From Winogradskyella sp. (GTDB taxonomy: Bacteria > Bacteroidota > Bacteroidia > Flavobacteriales > Flavobacteriaceae), in the NCBI RefSeq assembly GCF_013213835.1, contig NZ_JABSSU010000005.1, forward strand, positions 331,294-395,293: DNA of 64,000 nt, in the 5' to 3' direction. The notes under the pieces were generated by a model. The model had not been told where the DNA came from and made no database searches. It worked only from the letters and a program-made list of their open reading frames with translations. This document shows, one piece after another, positions 1 to 8,801 of this stretch (its first letter is position 1; each line of letters starts with the position of its first letter). The position numbers and the translations under genes were made by a program.

Positions 1-1196
1 TTTCCTCTTTTAAAGTCTGATAATAGTCTAAAAAAAATAGTCATATCAGTTTCAGACAGTAATAAACATTCTTCTAGGTCTGATATCAAGTATTTATCTT
101 CATTTAATTTTAAATCTAAACCTAACTTAGAACGCATCATATCCAAAGACTTATTCTCAAAATCTTCTTGATATTGATTTAAAATGTCTTCAAAAGGTTT
201 GGTTTCTTCAACCAATGGATATAACGCATTAGCTAATTGCAATAAATTCCACAACCCAATATTGGGTTGATTACCATAACGATATCTTTTGTTTTGAGCA
301 TCAGTTGTATTTGGTGTCCAGCCATAATCAAAACCTTCTAACCAGCCATATGGCCCATAATCTATAGTTAGTCCAATAATGGACATATTATCTGTATTCA
401 TAACACCATGCACAAAACCTACGCGCTGCCAGTGAATAATCATCTCTAATGTTTTATTAGCGACTTCCTTAAAAAAGATGATATAAGTTTCTTTTGATGG
501 TTTACCTAATTCTGGGTAAAAGTACTTTATCGTGTAATCAACAAGATGTTTTAGATTAACATAATCTTGCCTTGATGCAAACAATTCAAAATTACCAAAA
601 CGAATAAATGTTGGCGACACTCTACAAACAATTGCACCTTTCTCATAAGCAGGGTTTCCGTTATACATAACATCTCTTAATACGTCATCACCAGACAGCA
701 TTAAACTTAAAGCTCTAGTTGTTGGCACACCTAAATGATGCATAGCTTCACTACATAAATATTCTCTTATTGAAGACCTTAATACGGCCAAGCCATCTCC
801 TCGTCTAGAATATGGTGTTTCACCCGCTCCTTTTAACTGAAGTGCCCAACGGTTGTTTTTATGTTCAACTTCGAACAGATTAATAGCCCTACCATCACCT
901 AACTGTCCTGCCCAATTACCAAATTGATGCCCAGCATAAGCCATTGCGTATGGTTCAGTGCTTTCATAAATTTTAGAACCTGAAAAAACATCTAAAAAAG
1001 ATTGTGATTTACTATCAGAAAGTTGCAATCCTATCTGAGAAATCATTTCTTCAGAAACATGAACTATTGAAGGATTTGAAGGCTTCTTAGGACTTACAAC
1101 AGAATGCGTGGCATTAAAAACCTTACGCCGAGAATTCTCTGTATTAGAATCTTTCGGCAGTTCTTTATTAAATGTATTACTGATATTTAGATGCAT
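1..1196 (-). CDS. selO: Protein adenylyltransferase SelO (YdiU family), C-terminus cut by window edge
   Basis: SelO is a pseudokinase-fold enzyme that transfers AMP to Ser/Thr/Tyr of target proteins and is linked to redox stress. Translating the minus strand from the ATG at 1196 gives an open frame of 398 codons that runs off the left edge. It shows the family blocks in order: AGHQFGNWAGQLGDGRAI (about residues 86-103), LQLKGAGETPYSRRGDG with the ATP-contacting Lys and Arg residues, LRSSIREYLCSEAMHHLGV, and HGVMNTDNMSI..TIDYGP, which holds the metal-binding Asn/Asp. Family members are usually about 480-550 residues, so roughly a quarter is missing. It stands alone: the next gene upstream ends at 1308. 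The family call is firm; targets cannot be inferred. Confidence 0.93.
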   Translation of the reverse strand, partial: MHLNISNTFNKELPKDSNTENSRRKVFNATHSVVSPKKPSNPSIVHVSEEMISQIGLQLSDSKSQSFLDVFSGSKIYESTEPYAMAYAGHQFGNWAGQLGDGRAINLFEVEHKNNRWALQLKGAGETPYSRRGDGLAVLRSSIREYLCSEAMHHLGVPTTRALSLMLSGDDVLRDVMYNGNPAYEKGAIVCRVSPTFIRFGNFELFASRQDYVNLKHLVDYTIKYFYPELGKPSKETYIIFFKEVANKTLEMIIHWQRVGFVHGVMNTDNMSIIGLTIDYGPYGWLEGFDYGWTPNTTDAQNKRYRYGNQPNIGLWNLLQLANALYPLVEETKPFEDILNQYQEDFENKSLDMMRSKLGLDLKLNEDKYLISDLEECLLLSETDMTIFFRLLSDFKRG

Positions 1197-1307
1197 ACAA
1201 CCTAATTATCTCATAAAGATAACTAATAATGTATTCAACGTATCAAATAGAAAGTTGTTTGTGAAATTGGTGTATTGAAAAAAACTATAACTTAAGTTGT
1301 ATGACTA

Positions 1308-2564
1308 TTAGTTATATTTTCTTTTTTGGAACCAGATACCTGAAAGCGTTAAGTTAAGATTAATAGTGCTAAAATTATCTTGAACCAAGAAACTTTCAGT
1401 AGTTCCTCTTTTACCAACATTATATGAAATGTTAAGGTATGAACCCAATCTTCTACCTACTGGTAATCCCATTCCTAAGGATAAACTATAGCTATCAATC
1501 TTTTTGTCGTCGACTTCTAAAAATCCACTATTGTAGTTTAAACCTGCTCTGAAGTTTATACGCTCCCAATATTTTAAACTTACAGGGTTTTTGATGTACT
1601 CGGCGCCGAGTGCAAAAACATTTTGATCTACATAATTACTTACACCTTCTGATTGGTCAGTATCAGACCAAAAACTTGATGTGTAATCCGCTGAGAACAA
1701 TACATTCTCATATTTAGTACTAAAACCAAAACCAACTCGTAGTGGTAAAGAAAAATTATCTAAAGACTGATCTGTTGTTTCTTCTAAAAGTGAAAACGAT
1801 CCATCATTCGCAATTCTCTCTACTACTCTATCTCTGGTTGCAGTTAAATCCGCAGGTAAATCTAAAGTGAACCCGAAATTATATTTTTTCGCCAATTTAT
1901 ATTGTAATCCAAAACCAATTTGGAAACCTTCATAGTAATTGTCTTCAATAATACTTAGCACACTATTTTGCACTACGATCGTTTCACTCTCTTCTATATT
2001 ACCAAACAAATACGAAAGCTTTACACCAACATTTAAATTATCAAATATTTTACGCCCATAATCTAGTCTTACATCATTAACACCTCCAGAACCTAAAATA
2101 TTTGTATTGAACTGACCTGTACTGCCTTCAATATTACTTTGAACACCTATTAATTCATATCCTACACTTGTCGCTGGTTTTAACGATAACCCTACTCCAT
2201 ATTTACCATTTCCATTAAACCCTATAGCAATATTTGAAAAATTAGAATTTGCTCTAGTCTCATCACCATCATTACTCGATATATTCTGAAACTCTGTAAA
2301 AACACCAAAATCAAAAACAAATCGTTGTCTTTGTATTGATGCAAACGATGCAGGATTATATAGGTTTAGTTGATCAAAACCATCTAATGCTATTCCAGTC
2401 CTTCCCATTGCACTGTTTCTACCAACATTACTGTTGGTTTCAACGCCCAAGCCGAATAATGAATACGGAGAACTTGTATTATTAGTTTGAGCATAAGTAC
2501 CTATCGTAAATACTAAGGCAAAACATAATATTGAAAGGTATTTAGTAGATCTATTAATCTTCAT
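1308..2564 (-). CDS. Outer-membrane beta-barrel protein partnered with a DUF4270 lipoprotein
   Basis: This encodes a 418-residue exported protein. I chose the ATG at 2564 because it begins a clean signal peptide (MKINRSTKYLSIL...GTYAQ); the longer reading frame from 2630 would put 22 odd residues ahead of it. After cleavage come the block SPYSLFGLG and many alternating amphipathic strands ending in aromatic residues, as in Bacteroidota outer-membrane proteins of the FadL/OMPP1-like type. The ATG overlaps the stop of the upstream DUF4270 gene by 11 nt (2554-2564), which suggests translational coupling and a joint role in the outer membrane. Substrate unknown; an assembly or structural role is equally possible. 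Confidence 0.7.
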   Translation of the reverse strand: MKINRSTKYLSILCFALVFTIGTYAQTNNTSSPYSLFGLGVETNSNVGRNSAMGRTGIALDGFDQLNLYNPASFASIQRQRFVFDFGVFTEFQNISSNDGDETRANSNFSNIAIGFNGNGKYGVGLSLKPATSVGYELIGVQSNIEGSTGQFNTNILGSGGVNDVRLDYGRKIFDNLNVGVKLSYLFGNIEESETIVVQNSVLSIIEDNYYEGFQIGFGLQYKLAKKYNFGFTLDLPADLTATRDRVVERIANDGSFSLLEETTDQSLDNFSLPLRVGFGFSTKYENVLFSADYTSSFWSDTDQSEGVSNYVDQNVFALGAEYIKNPVSLKYWERINFRAGLNYNSGFLEVDDKKIDSYSLSLGMGLPVGRRLGSYLNISYNVGKRGTTESFLVQDNFSTINLNLTLSGIWFQKRKYN

Positions 2565-3879
2565 AAATAGCATAAGTAATTGTAAGTTCTGCTTCAAAAT
2601 CTTCATTAAAAGCATCATTGAATAGTACACTATTTACCCTAGACTCATTTTCAAAAGGCAATAGAATTAGTGCAGTTTCTGTTATTGGCTGTTCATTGAG
2701 TTTTGTTTCCACAAACTCCAAAACAGGAATATTGTAAATGATTTCTCCAAATTCAGGATTTTCTTCAATTAAACGTGCAAAAACAAAATCTATATTATTA
2801 AATACTTGTATTGTAACATCATTGTTTTGATCGACAAGATATAAACCAAGTATTTGATCAATCGGTTTTATGTCTGAATAAGAATCTCTATTTGGCTTAA
2901 TTCTTAAGTTAGCATTAAGCACTGTTCCTGTACCATTAATTTCAAACAAATTTCTTATTGAGGGAAATTCGATTCGAGTAGCATAACCAACACCAGACTG
3001 CATATAACTATTATTATTACTGTCAGTGGACAATAGATTTACTTCCTGATCATCTATTACTTCTAATGGAAGACCAGTGACATCACTAGTGATGTTGTTA
3101 TAATATGCGAAAAGATCTATATCCATTGTGAGTTCAAAAACTTCTTCATTTTCCTCGAACTCTCCACCTTCATCCTCAGGAGTATTGTAATAAAACTTTA
3201 TAAATGTCTCGTTTGGTGAAAACCCAACTACAGAGCCGTTATCAGTATCATCCGGTTGTATGGTTAATCCTTTAAGCTCTTGAAAAAGAGACTCATTATC
3301 CTGTATTTGGCCATTTTGTATTTTACTAAACAAATCAGCCCCGAAGTCATCCGGAAGTTCAATATATAACGAATCTCTCCCTATTCTTGGCTCAAATTGT
3401 TGAGATACAATAGGAGTAGCCTCGTACGGAATTTGAGTATTATTATAGATATCATTATCACCATCTTGAGCATCAATCTTATCGGTTAACCTGTGAAGGT
3501 TTAGATTTAGCACTTGAGTGGTATCATTATAGAAGTAACCATCGTAATTCATTACTAATGCTACACGATCTAAAACCGCACCTTCTTCAATAAAATAATT
3601 ACCACCTGATAATCTAAAATATGAGGCAGCTCTAACTTCTCCAAAGTCTGGATCTGTATACTTTCCGAACAATAACCTAGAACTATTTGAAGTAGGAACT
3701 CTATCAAACTTCATGGTAGAAAGTTTAACATCAAAAGTATCAATCTCTAAAACTCTAATATTAGTATCTGTAAAATCTTGACCTACAACCAAAGATGTTG
3801 TCTCATCTTCTGTACAAGACACAAAAAAAGATACTACTGTGAGGAAAAGAATAAAAAACCTTGATTTACTATATATCAT
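2554..3879 (-). CDS. DUF4270 family lipoprotein
   Basis: The 441-residue product has a short lipoprotein signal (MIYSKSRFF...FFVSC, Cys at about 22) followed by an acidic stretch (TEDETTS). The part around residues 65-95, with LLFGKYTDPDFGEVRA and YFRL, matches the hallmark of DUF4270, a Bacteroidota family of exported lipoproteins of unknown biochemistry. The rest is strand-rich with an acidic linker near residue 235 (EEGGEFEENEE). It overlaps the downstream barrel gene and probably forms a two-gene operon with it. Family membership is fairly clear from the motif; no catalytic residues were recognised. Confidence 0.8.
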   Translation of the reverse strand: MIYSKSRFFILFLTVVSFFVSCTEDETTSLVVGQDFTDTNIRVLEIDTFDVKLSTMKFDRVPTSNSSRLLFGKYTDPDFGEVRAASYFRLSGGNYFIEEGAVLDRVALVMNYDGYFYNDTTQVLNLNLHRLTDKIDAQDGDNDIYNNTQIPYEATPIVSQQFEPRIGRDSLYIELPDDFGADLFSKIQNGQIQDNESLFQELKGLTIQPDDTDNGSVVGFSPNETFIKFYYNTPEDEGGEFEENEEVFELTMDIDLFAYYNNITSDVTGLPLEVIDDQEVNLLSTDSNNNSYMQSGVGYATRIEFPSIRNLFEINGTGTVLNANLRIKPNRDSYSDIKPIDQILGLYLVDQNNDVTIQVFNNIDFVFARLIEENPEFGEIIYNIPVLEFVETKLNEQPITETALILLPFENESRVNSVLFNDAFNEDFEAELTITYAIYED

Positions 3880-4282
3880 TAATAAACAGTTTAAGACAAA
3901 TGAAACGAATACATCATGCCAAATGAATAAAATTATACGAGACTCTTATTTATATCTACACACTAACTATAACGCTCTACTAATCTTAATATTCTTATTA
4001 GCCTATGTTATGAATGCATTCATCTACAAAAAAACAGGATTAGTATAATATGTTTAAGAGTGTCTTAGCTATAAACTAAGTTCGTATTTGCATATTTATT
4101 CGGTTGAAACTTTTATTTTTGTTTTAATTTTTAATATTTGCCAAAATTAGGTCATTTTTGCAGAGTGTGAAAATTTATAGCTTTTTTATTTAGAGCATCA
4201 TAATAAAGTGATATTGAATAAGGATTTTCGCATCAACCTAAAATAAAAAGAGAATTACATAGTTTTAAAAATAAAAAGACAA
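3880..4282. other. 403-bp divergent intergenic region
   Basis: This lies between the divergent DUF4270 and Kelch genes. A plus-strand frame at 3839-4048 could code for 69 residues, but it overlaps the DUF4270 start antisense, has no family signature and is probably chance. The region is about 75% A+T. A possible Bacteroidota -7 box for the Kelch gene is at 4114-4121. No hairpin or repeat stands out. Confidence 0.5.
4114..4121 (+). promoter_or_regulatory. Possible -7 promoter box for the Kelch lipoprotein gene
   Basis: TATTTTTG fits TAnnTTTG. A TTG at 4088-4090 would be the -33 element, but the 23-nt spacer is long, and the implied leader of about 155 nt is long too. Weak evidence in AT-rich DNA. 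Confidence 0.25.
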
Positions 4283-5293
4283 ATGAAAACTAGAAAGACA
4301 AGTATTGTAGTGTTAATGAGCTTACTATTAATTACATTTTATAGTTGCGGTGATGACGATAATGGTGGTAGCGGAAGCAATCTCACGGGTAACTGGGTTG
4401 AGCGTTCTGTGTTTAACGAAGAACCTAGAAGTAGCGCTACGGCATTTACAATAGGAAATAGAGGCTACATGGGAACTGGATATGATGGAGATGATTACTT
4501 AGGTGATTTTTGGACTTATGACATCGCATCTAACTCGTGGCAACAATTAGCAGATTTCCCAGGAGTTGAAAGAAGCTCTGCAGTTTCATTTGTAATCGGT
4601 AACCAAGGATATATTGGCACTGGTTATGATGGCGAATCAAATCAAGAATTATCTGATTTTTTTAGATATGATGTTGCATCAAACACATGGAGTCAAATCG
4701 CAGATTTTGGTGGTACAGCTAGATATGGTGCGGTCGGATTTAATAGTGATTCAAGAGGTTATGTAGGTACAGGCTTTGATGGTAATGGTGATAAAAAAGA
4801 TTTCTACAGGTATGATCCAAATACAGATACTTGGGAAGAAGTATTTGGTTTTGGTGGAGGCAAAAGAAGAGATGGTGCCACTTTTACAATCGGTTCTGAC
4901 GTATACTTAGTTACAGGTGTTAGTAATGGTATTTACGAAGAGGATTTCTGGGTTTTTGACACAACCACAGAGACTTGGTCTCAATTAGAAGATATTAATG
5001 AAGATACTAATGCATTTATAATTAGAGCTAATGCAGTTGCATTTACGCTGAATGGATTAGGTTATGTTGCTACAGGAGAGACTGGCGCGACAGTTGGCAC
5101 TGTGTGGGAATACAATCCAGCAACTCAAAATTGGACTGAACGCACTCAATTTGAAAGATTAGCAAGAAGAGATGCCATAGCCATTAGTAACGGTGAAAAA
5201 GCTTTTGTTGCATTGGGAAGAAACGGAACATTATATTTTGATGATAACATGGAATTTTTCCCAACTGAAGAACAAAATGATGATGATAACTAG
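4283..5293 (+). CDS. Kelch-repeat beta-propeller lipoprotein
   Basis: The 336-residue product has a lipoprotein-type signal (MKTRKTSIV...FYSC, Cys 22) followed at once by GDDDNGG; an acidic run just after the lipid Cys resembles the surface-export signal of flavobacterial lipoproteins. The mature part contains about six Kelch repeats of 45-50 residues built on G-Y-x-G-T-G-Y-D-G, DFW.YD, W..L.dF.g and a conserved Arg. They would form one beta-propeller, commonly a binding module. No galactose-oxidase copper site was seen. It is monocistronic: a strong hairpin terminator follows at 5318-5366. Ligand unknown. Confidence 0.85.
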   Translation: MKTRKTSIVVLMSLLLITFYSCGDDDNGGSGSNLTGNWVERSVFNEEPRSSATAFTIGNRGYMGTGYDGDDYLGDFWTYDIASNSWQQLADFPGVERSSAVSFVIGNQGYIGTGYDGESNQELSDFFRYDVASNTWSQIADFGGTARYGAVGFNSDSRGYVGTGFDGNGDKKDFYRYDPNTDTWEEVFGFGGGKRRDGATFTIGSDVYLVTGVSNGIYEEDFWVFDTTTETWSQLEDINEDTNAFIIRANAVAFTLNGLGYVATGETGATVGTVWEYNPATQNWTERTQFERLARRDAIAISNGEKAFVALGRNGTLYFDDNMEFFPTEEQNDDDN

Positions 5294-5317
5294 GATCATC
5301 TAGTAAATATGAAAATT

Positions 5318-5366
5318 AAAAAAAAACAGGTGTACTATTAATAATATTGCACCTGTTTTTTATTTT
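5318..5366 (+). terminator. Rho-independent terminator of the Kelch gene
   Basis: The arms AAAAACAGGTG and CACCTGTTTTT enclose a 17-nt AT-rich loop and run into a T-rich tail. The hairpin covers a TTG at 5347 that would otherwise be a possible start for the next gene, which argues for the later GTG. Confidence 0.85.
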
Positions 5367-5385
5367 AAAAGTTGGCATAATACAA

Positions 5386-5736
5386 GTGAAAAATTTACTT
5401 AAATACGTCGTTGTATTTTTTATTATCGTGATTTCTGTGTTCACGATTACACATTTTATTTCGCAACAAGACGAGAGTGTTAAACAAAGTAATAATAACA
5501 TTACATTGCATATTTCTAAGCAGGAAAATTATTGGATTTATGAAATAAAAAGAAATGATAAGTTATTCATTCGTCAAGAATATATTCCTGCGGTTAGCGG
5601 TCAACAAAGATTTAAAACAAAAAAAGAAGTAGAAATCATTGGTGAAATTGTATTAGAGAAATTATCAAATAGAATGAATCCTACAATTACAGTTGATGAT
5701 TTAAAAACTAATGGTATTACCTTTAAGGAACTTTAG
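5386..5736 (+). CDS. DUF4907 family small membrane-anchored protein
   Basis: From the GTG at 5386 the product has 116 residues: a hydrophobic N-terminal anchor or signal (VKNLLKYVVVFFIIVISVF) and a small domain with LFIRQEYIPAVSGQQRF, the hallmark of DUF4907. An upstream in-frame TTG at 5347 lies inside the previous gene's terminator, so I reject it. The gene ends 10 nt before the histidine kinase gene and is probably co-transcribed with it. An extracytoplasmic accessory or sensing role for the LytS-like kinase is inference from position only. Confidence 0.75.
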   Translation: MKNLLKYVVVFFIIVISVFTITHFISQQDESVKQSNNNITLHISKQENYWIYEIKRNDKLFIRQEYIPAVSGQQRFKTKKEVEIIGEIVLEKLSNRMNPTITVDDLKTNGITFKEL

Positions 5737-5746
5737 ATATTAAATC

Positions 5747-6775
5747 TTGGAGAAGACCTATAACATAAAAGAACCTGTAATTCATCTATCGGTTTGGCTA
5801 TGTTTTTGCATAATCCCTGTCATCACTGCTTTTATTGAACTAAATAGAATTCCTAGTGACCTTATAATCGTAATTTTATTATTACCACTCTTATTTTACA
5901 CAAATTACTTCATTCTAGTCCCTAATTTTCTTCTAAAGAAAAGAGTCATTTTATATGTTGTAAGCTCCATACTTTTTTTGGGGTTATTTAACTACATCAT
6001 GATAAAAGTTTTTCCTAGTGCTGCATTCAACAGAATGCATGAAGAATTAGTAAAAACAGACCAAGACATACCATTTATCAAGGAAATGAAATATATAGTT
6101 CCTCTAATACTGTCTGTTTCGATCTTTCTTTTAGGTGGCATTTTTGCTTTAGTAATAGATTTTTATAAACGTGAAGGCGAATCTAAGGAGCTTGAGAGCA
6201 CAAAAAAGGAAATGGAAATTCAGTTTTTAAGAGCTCAAATGAATCCTCACTTCTTATTTAACTCCTTAAACAGTATTTATTCATTGGTAAGAAAAAAGTC
6301 TGACGATGCACCTGAAGCCGTGATCACCTTATCAGAATTAATGCGTTATATGCTTTATGAAGTAGGCAAAGAAAAGGTACCATTAGAAAAAGAAATGAAC
6401 TACATAAAAAATTATATTGTTCTACAGCGTTTAAGATTAAAGAATACCGAAGATGTTACACTCAACATTCACGGCCAAACTCAAAACCTTCTCATCTATC
6501 CATTAATATTGATTACTTTTATTGAAAATGCTTTTAAATTTGGAACAGACTATAAAGGAAATACTCACATTGAAATTCAAATAACAATTACTAACAATAC
6601 GTTAAACTTTAAAATAAAAAATATAATTGGCGTTTATAAGAAGGATATGTCTAACTCTGGTGTTGGTCTTAAAAACGTAATTGATCAATTAAATTATCTT
6701 TATCCTAATAAACATGCTTTAGAGCAAACAGAAAGCAAGGACTATTATCTAACACACTTAACACTAAATTTGTAA
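5747..6775 (+). CDS. LytS/YehU-type sensor histidine kinase
   Basis: This 342-residue kinase begins with TTG; the first in-frame ATG lies about 84 codons in and would remove most membrane segments. Four transmembrane helices are seen at about 12-33, 39-60, 66-88 and 116-138. The His_kinase domain follows with QMNPHFLFNSLN, phospho-acceptor His168, then an N-box-like ENAFKFG and a G-box-like SGVGLKNV. There is no large extracellular sensor, as in other LytS-type kinases that respond to membrane or envelope state. Its stop shares one base with the start of the response-regulator gene (TAATG), so the pair is translationally coupled. Confidence 0.9.
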   Translation: MEKTYNIKEPVIHLSVWLCFCIIPVITAFIELNRIPSDLIIVILLLPLLFYTNYFILVPNFLLKKRVILYVVSSILFLGLFNYIMIKVFPSAAFNRMHEELVKTDQDIPFIKEMKYIVPLILSVSIFLLGGIFALVIDFYKREGESKELESTKKEMEIQFLRAQMNPHFLFNSLNSIYSLVRKKSDDAPEAVITLSELMRYMLYEVGKEKVPLEKEMNYIKNYIVLQRLRLKNTEDVTLNIHGQTQNLLIYPLILITFIENAFKFGTDYKGNTHIEIQITITNNTLNFKIKNIIGVYKKDMSNSGVGLKNVIDQLNYLYPNKHALEQTESKDYYLTHLTLNL

Positions 6776-7503
6776 TGAATTGCATAATTATAGATGATGA
6801 ACCATTAGCAATAGATGTCATAGAATCTTATTGTAATGCTATTGGATCCCTTAATGTTAGTGCAACCTTTACGAACGCTATAGAAGCACTTCAGTTTCTA
6901 TCTAAAAACACGGTAGATCTTGTGTTTACAGATATAGAAATGCCTAATATCTCAGGTATTGATTTTATAAAATCCTTAGAAGGACAAGTACCTTACTTCA
7001 TTTTTACTACTGCGTATTCTCAATATGCCTTAGAAGGCTTTGACATGAACGCTACAGACTACTTAGTAAAGCCAATACCTTTCCCAAGATTCATTACAGC
7101 AATCAACAGAGTTAGAGAATTAAAATCTTTGAATGATTTAGCCCAAAGCAGTAATGTAGCATCTGCTGGTTCTATTCAAAAAACACTCACAGATGACTTT
7201 ATTTTCATCAAATCAGAATATGAAAATCTTAAAGTCAACCTCAAAGACATTAAATATATTCAAGGGTTAAAAGATTACTTAAAACTGCATATTGAAGACT
7301 CTAGTCCCATTTTAACACTGATGAATTTCAAACAAATACAAGAAAAACTACCCGAAGAAATGTTTCTTCGTATTCATCGTTCTTACATCATTAATGTTGA
7401 AAAAATAGAATCTATCCAAAAAAATAAGGTGGTTTTATGTAACGAACGTATACCCATTGGAGAGAGTTTTAAGTCAATTGTATATTCAAGGTTTGGAATT
7501 TAG
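6775..7503 (+). CDS. LytTR-family response regulator
   Basis: The 242-residue regulator has a receiver domain at 1-120 with the acidic pocket Asp7/Asp8, phospho-acceptor Asp53 in LVFTDIEMP, Thr78/79 and Lys99 in DYLVKP. A LytTR DNA-binding domain follows at about 145-242 (FIKSEYENLKVNLKDIKYIQ and FLRIHRSYIINVEKI). It is the cognate partner of the kinase just upstream. LytTR proteins bind paired direct repeats; no target site is proved here. All key receiver residues are present. Confidence 0.93.
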   Translation: MNCIIIDDEPLAIDVIESYCNAIGSLNVSATFTNAIEALQFLSKNTVDLVFTDIEMPNISGIDFIKSLEGQVPYFIFTTAYSQYALEGFDMNATDYLVKPIPFPRFITAINRVRELKSLNDLAQSSNVASAGSIQKTLTDDFIFIKSEYENLKVNLKDIKYIQGLKDYLKLHIEDSSPILTLMNFKQIQEKLPEEMFLRIHRSYIINVEKIESIQKNKVVLCNERIPIGESFKSIVYSRFGI

Positions 7504-7578
7504 ATTTATTACGACTAAGACCAAAACTGCCTTTTAATGAGACAGTAATTATTATTAAATTAGCACTAAACTATACTT

Positions 7579-8796
7579 ATGGAAGATATAATAACAGATG
7601 TTGAAAAATTTGTAATCTCTCATCTAAATAATCATCTAGACAAAAAGTTTGTTTATCATAATCTCGCACATACACAAGGTGTAGTAGGCAAGGTTAAAGA
7701 AATAATTGAATCTTGTCCCGTAGGTAAAGAAGAGGCACTTCAACTAGAAATTGCAGCTTGGTTTCATGACACTGGTTATACTAAAACCATTGATGGACAT
7801 GAAAAAGAAAGCACCATAATTGCTGCAGACTATTTAAAATCTAAAGGTATATCTCATGACAACATTACTACAATAAGTAATATCATTTTAGCAACAGAAA
7901 TGCATCATATACCAACTAATGAATTAGAAAAGATTATTAGAGATGCAGATTGTGCTCATGTGGCAAGTAAGAATTATGATGACTATGCAGCATTGTTACG
8001 CAAAGAATGGGAGCTCACAAAAGATTTAGACGTATCTAATGCCGAATGGATTGGTCAAAATGTACATTTTTTAACCGAACATAAGTTTTATACGGATACT
8101 GCTCTAAAAAAATGGGAATCACGTAAAGGGAAAAACTTAGCTAAATTAATTCAAGCACATCAAAAAACTCAAGACGACTCTAAGAAAATAAAGCAAAAAA
8201 GAGCAGAATTACAGTTCAAAAAACAAAAACAAGACTTACCAGATAGAGGTATTGAGACCATGTTTAGAGTGGCCTTACGTAACCATATTACCTTAAGTGA
8301 CATTGCTGATACAAAGGCCAATATTTTATTATCTGTTAATGCTATTATTATCTCATTAGTACTTTCTAATTTAGTATCTAAACTAGATAATCCATCTAAC
8401 GATTATTTAATTTGGCCAACAGTAATCTTTGCGGGCTTTACTGTCATTTCAATTATCCTTTCAGTTTTAGCAACACGACCAAATGTAACCAGCGGAAAGT
8501 TCTCAAAAGAGGATGTTGCTAATAAAAAGGTAAATCTTCTATTCTTTGGAAACTTTCATAAAATGAAACTAGATGACTTTGAATGGGCTATGCAAGAGAT
8601 GATGCAAGACAAAGAGTATCTATATGGTTCCTTAACAAAAGACCTCTATTTTTTAGGTTTAGTACTCAACCGAAAATATAGCCTTTTAAGACTTACATAT
8701 ACCGTATTTGCTATAGGAATTATAATAAGTGTTATTGCTTTTGCTATTGCATTTCACTTTTACGGTGCTCAAGAAGCAGTAGATATGATTCAATAA
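7579..8796 (+). CDS. HD phosphohydrolase fused to a Pycsar-effector-like transmembrane domain
   Basis: The N-terminal half of this 405-residue protein is an HD metal-dependent phosphohydrolase with the full signature: His27/His31 (YHNLAH), His63-Asp64 (AWFHDTGY), His74 and Asp122 (RDADCAH). A charged linker at about 190-215 leads to a C-terminal domain beginning DIADTKANILLSVNA with hydrophobic helices at about 250-267, 277-299 and 374-395, the layout of the PycTM/DUF5706 family found in Pycsar antiphage effectors. HD proteins often act on nucleotides or cyclic nucleotides, so hydrolysis of a nucleotide signal at the membrane is plausible. No nucleotide cyclase is nearby. It ends 5 nt from the convergent GAF gene. 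Confidence 0.85.
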   Translation: MEDIITDVEKFVISHLNNHLDKKFVYHNLAHTQGVVGKVKEIIESCPVGKEEALQLEIAAWFHDTGYTKTIDGHEKESTIIAADYLKSKGISHDNITTISNIILATEMHHIPTNELEKIIRDADCAHVASKNYDDYAALLRKEWELTKDLDVSNAEWIGQNVHFLTEHKFYTDTALKKWESRKGKNLAKLIQAHQKTQDDSKKIKQKRAELQFKKQKQDLPDRGIETMFRVALRNHITLSDIADTKANILLSVNAIIISLVLSNLVSKLDNPSNDYLIWPTVIFAGFTVISIILSVLATRPNVTSGKFSKEDVANKKVNLLFFGNFHKMKLDDFEWAMQEMMQDKEYLYGSLTKDLYFLGLVLNRKYSLLRLTYTVFAIGIIISVIAFAIAFHFYGAQEAVDMIQ

Positions 8797-8801
8797 GTTT
8801 A

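Noticed and set aside
2565..2630. Longer N-terminus for the barrel protein
   Set aside because: It would place 22 residues before a normal signal peptide and extend deep into the DUF4270 gene.
3839..4048. Plus-strand 69-codon frame beside the DUF4270 gene
   Set aside because: It starts antisense within the DUF4270 signal peptide, has no family signature and AT-driven composition; more likely chance.
5347..5385. TTG at 5347 as start of the DUF4907 gene
   Set aside because: It lies within the 3' arm of the Kelch terminator; the GTG at 5386 begins a proper hydrophobic anchor.
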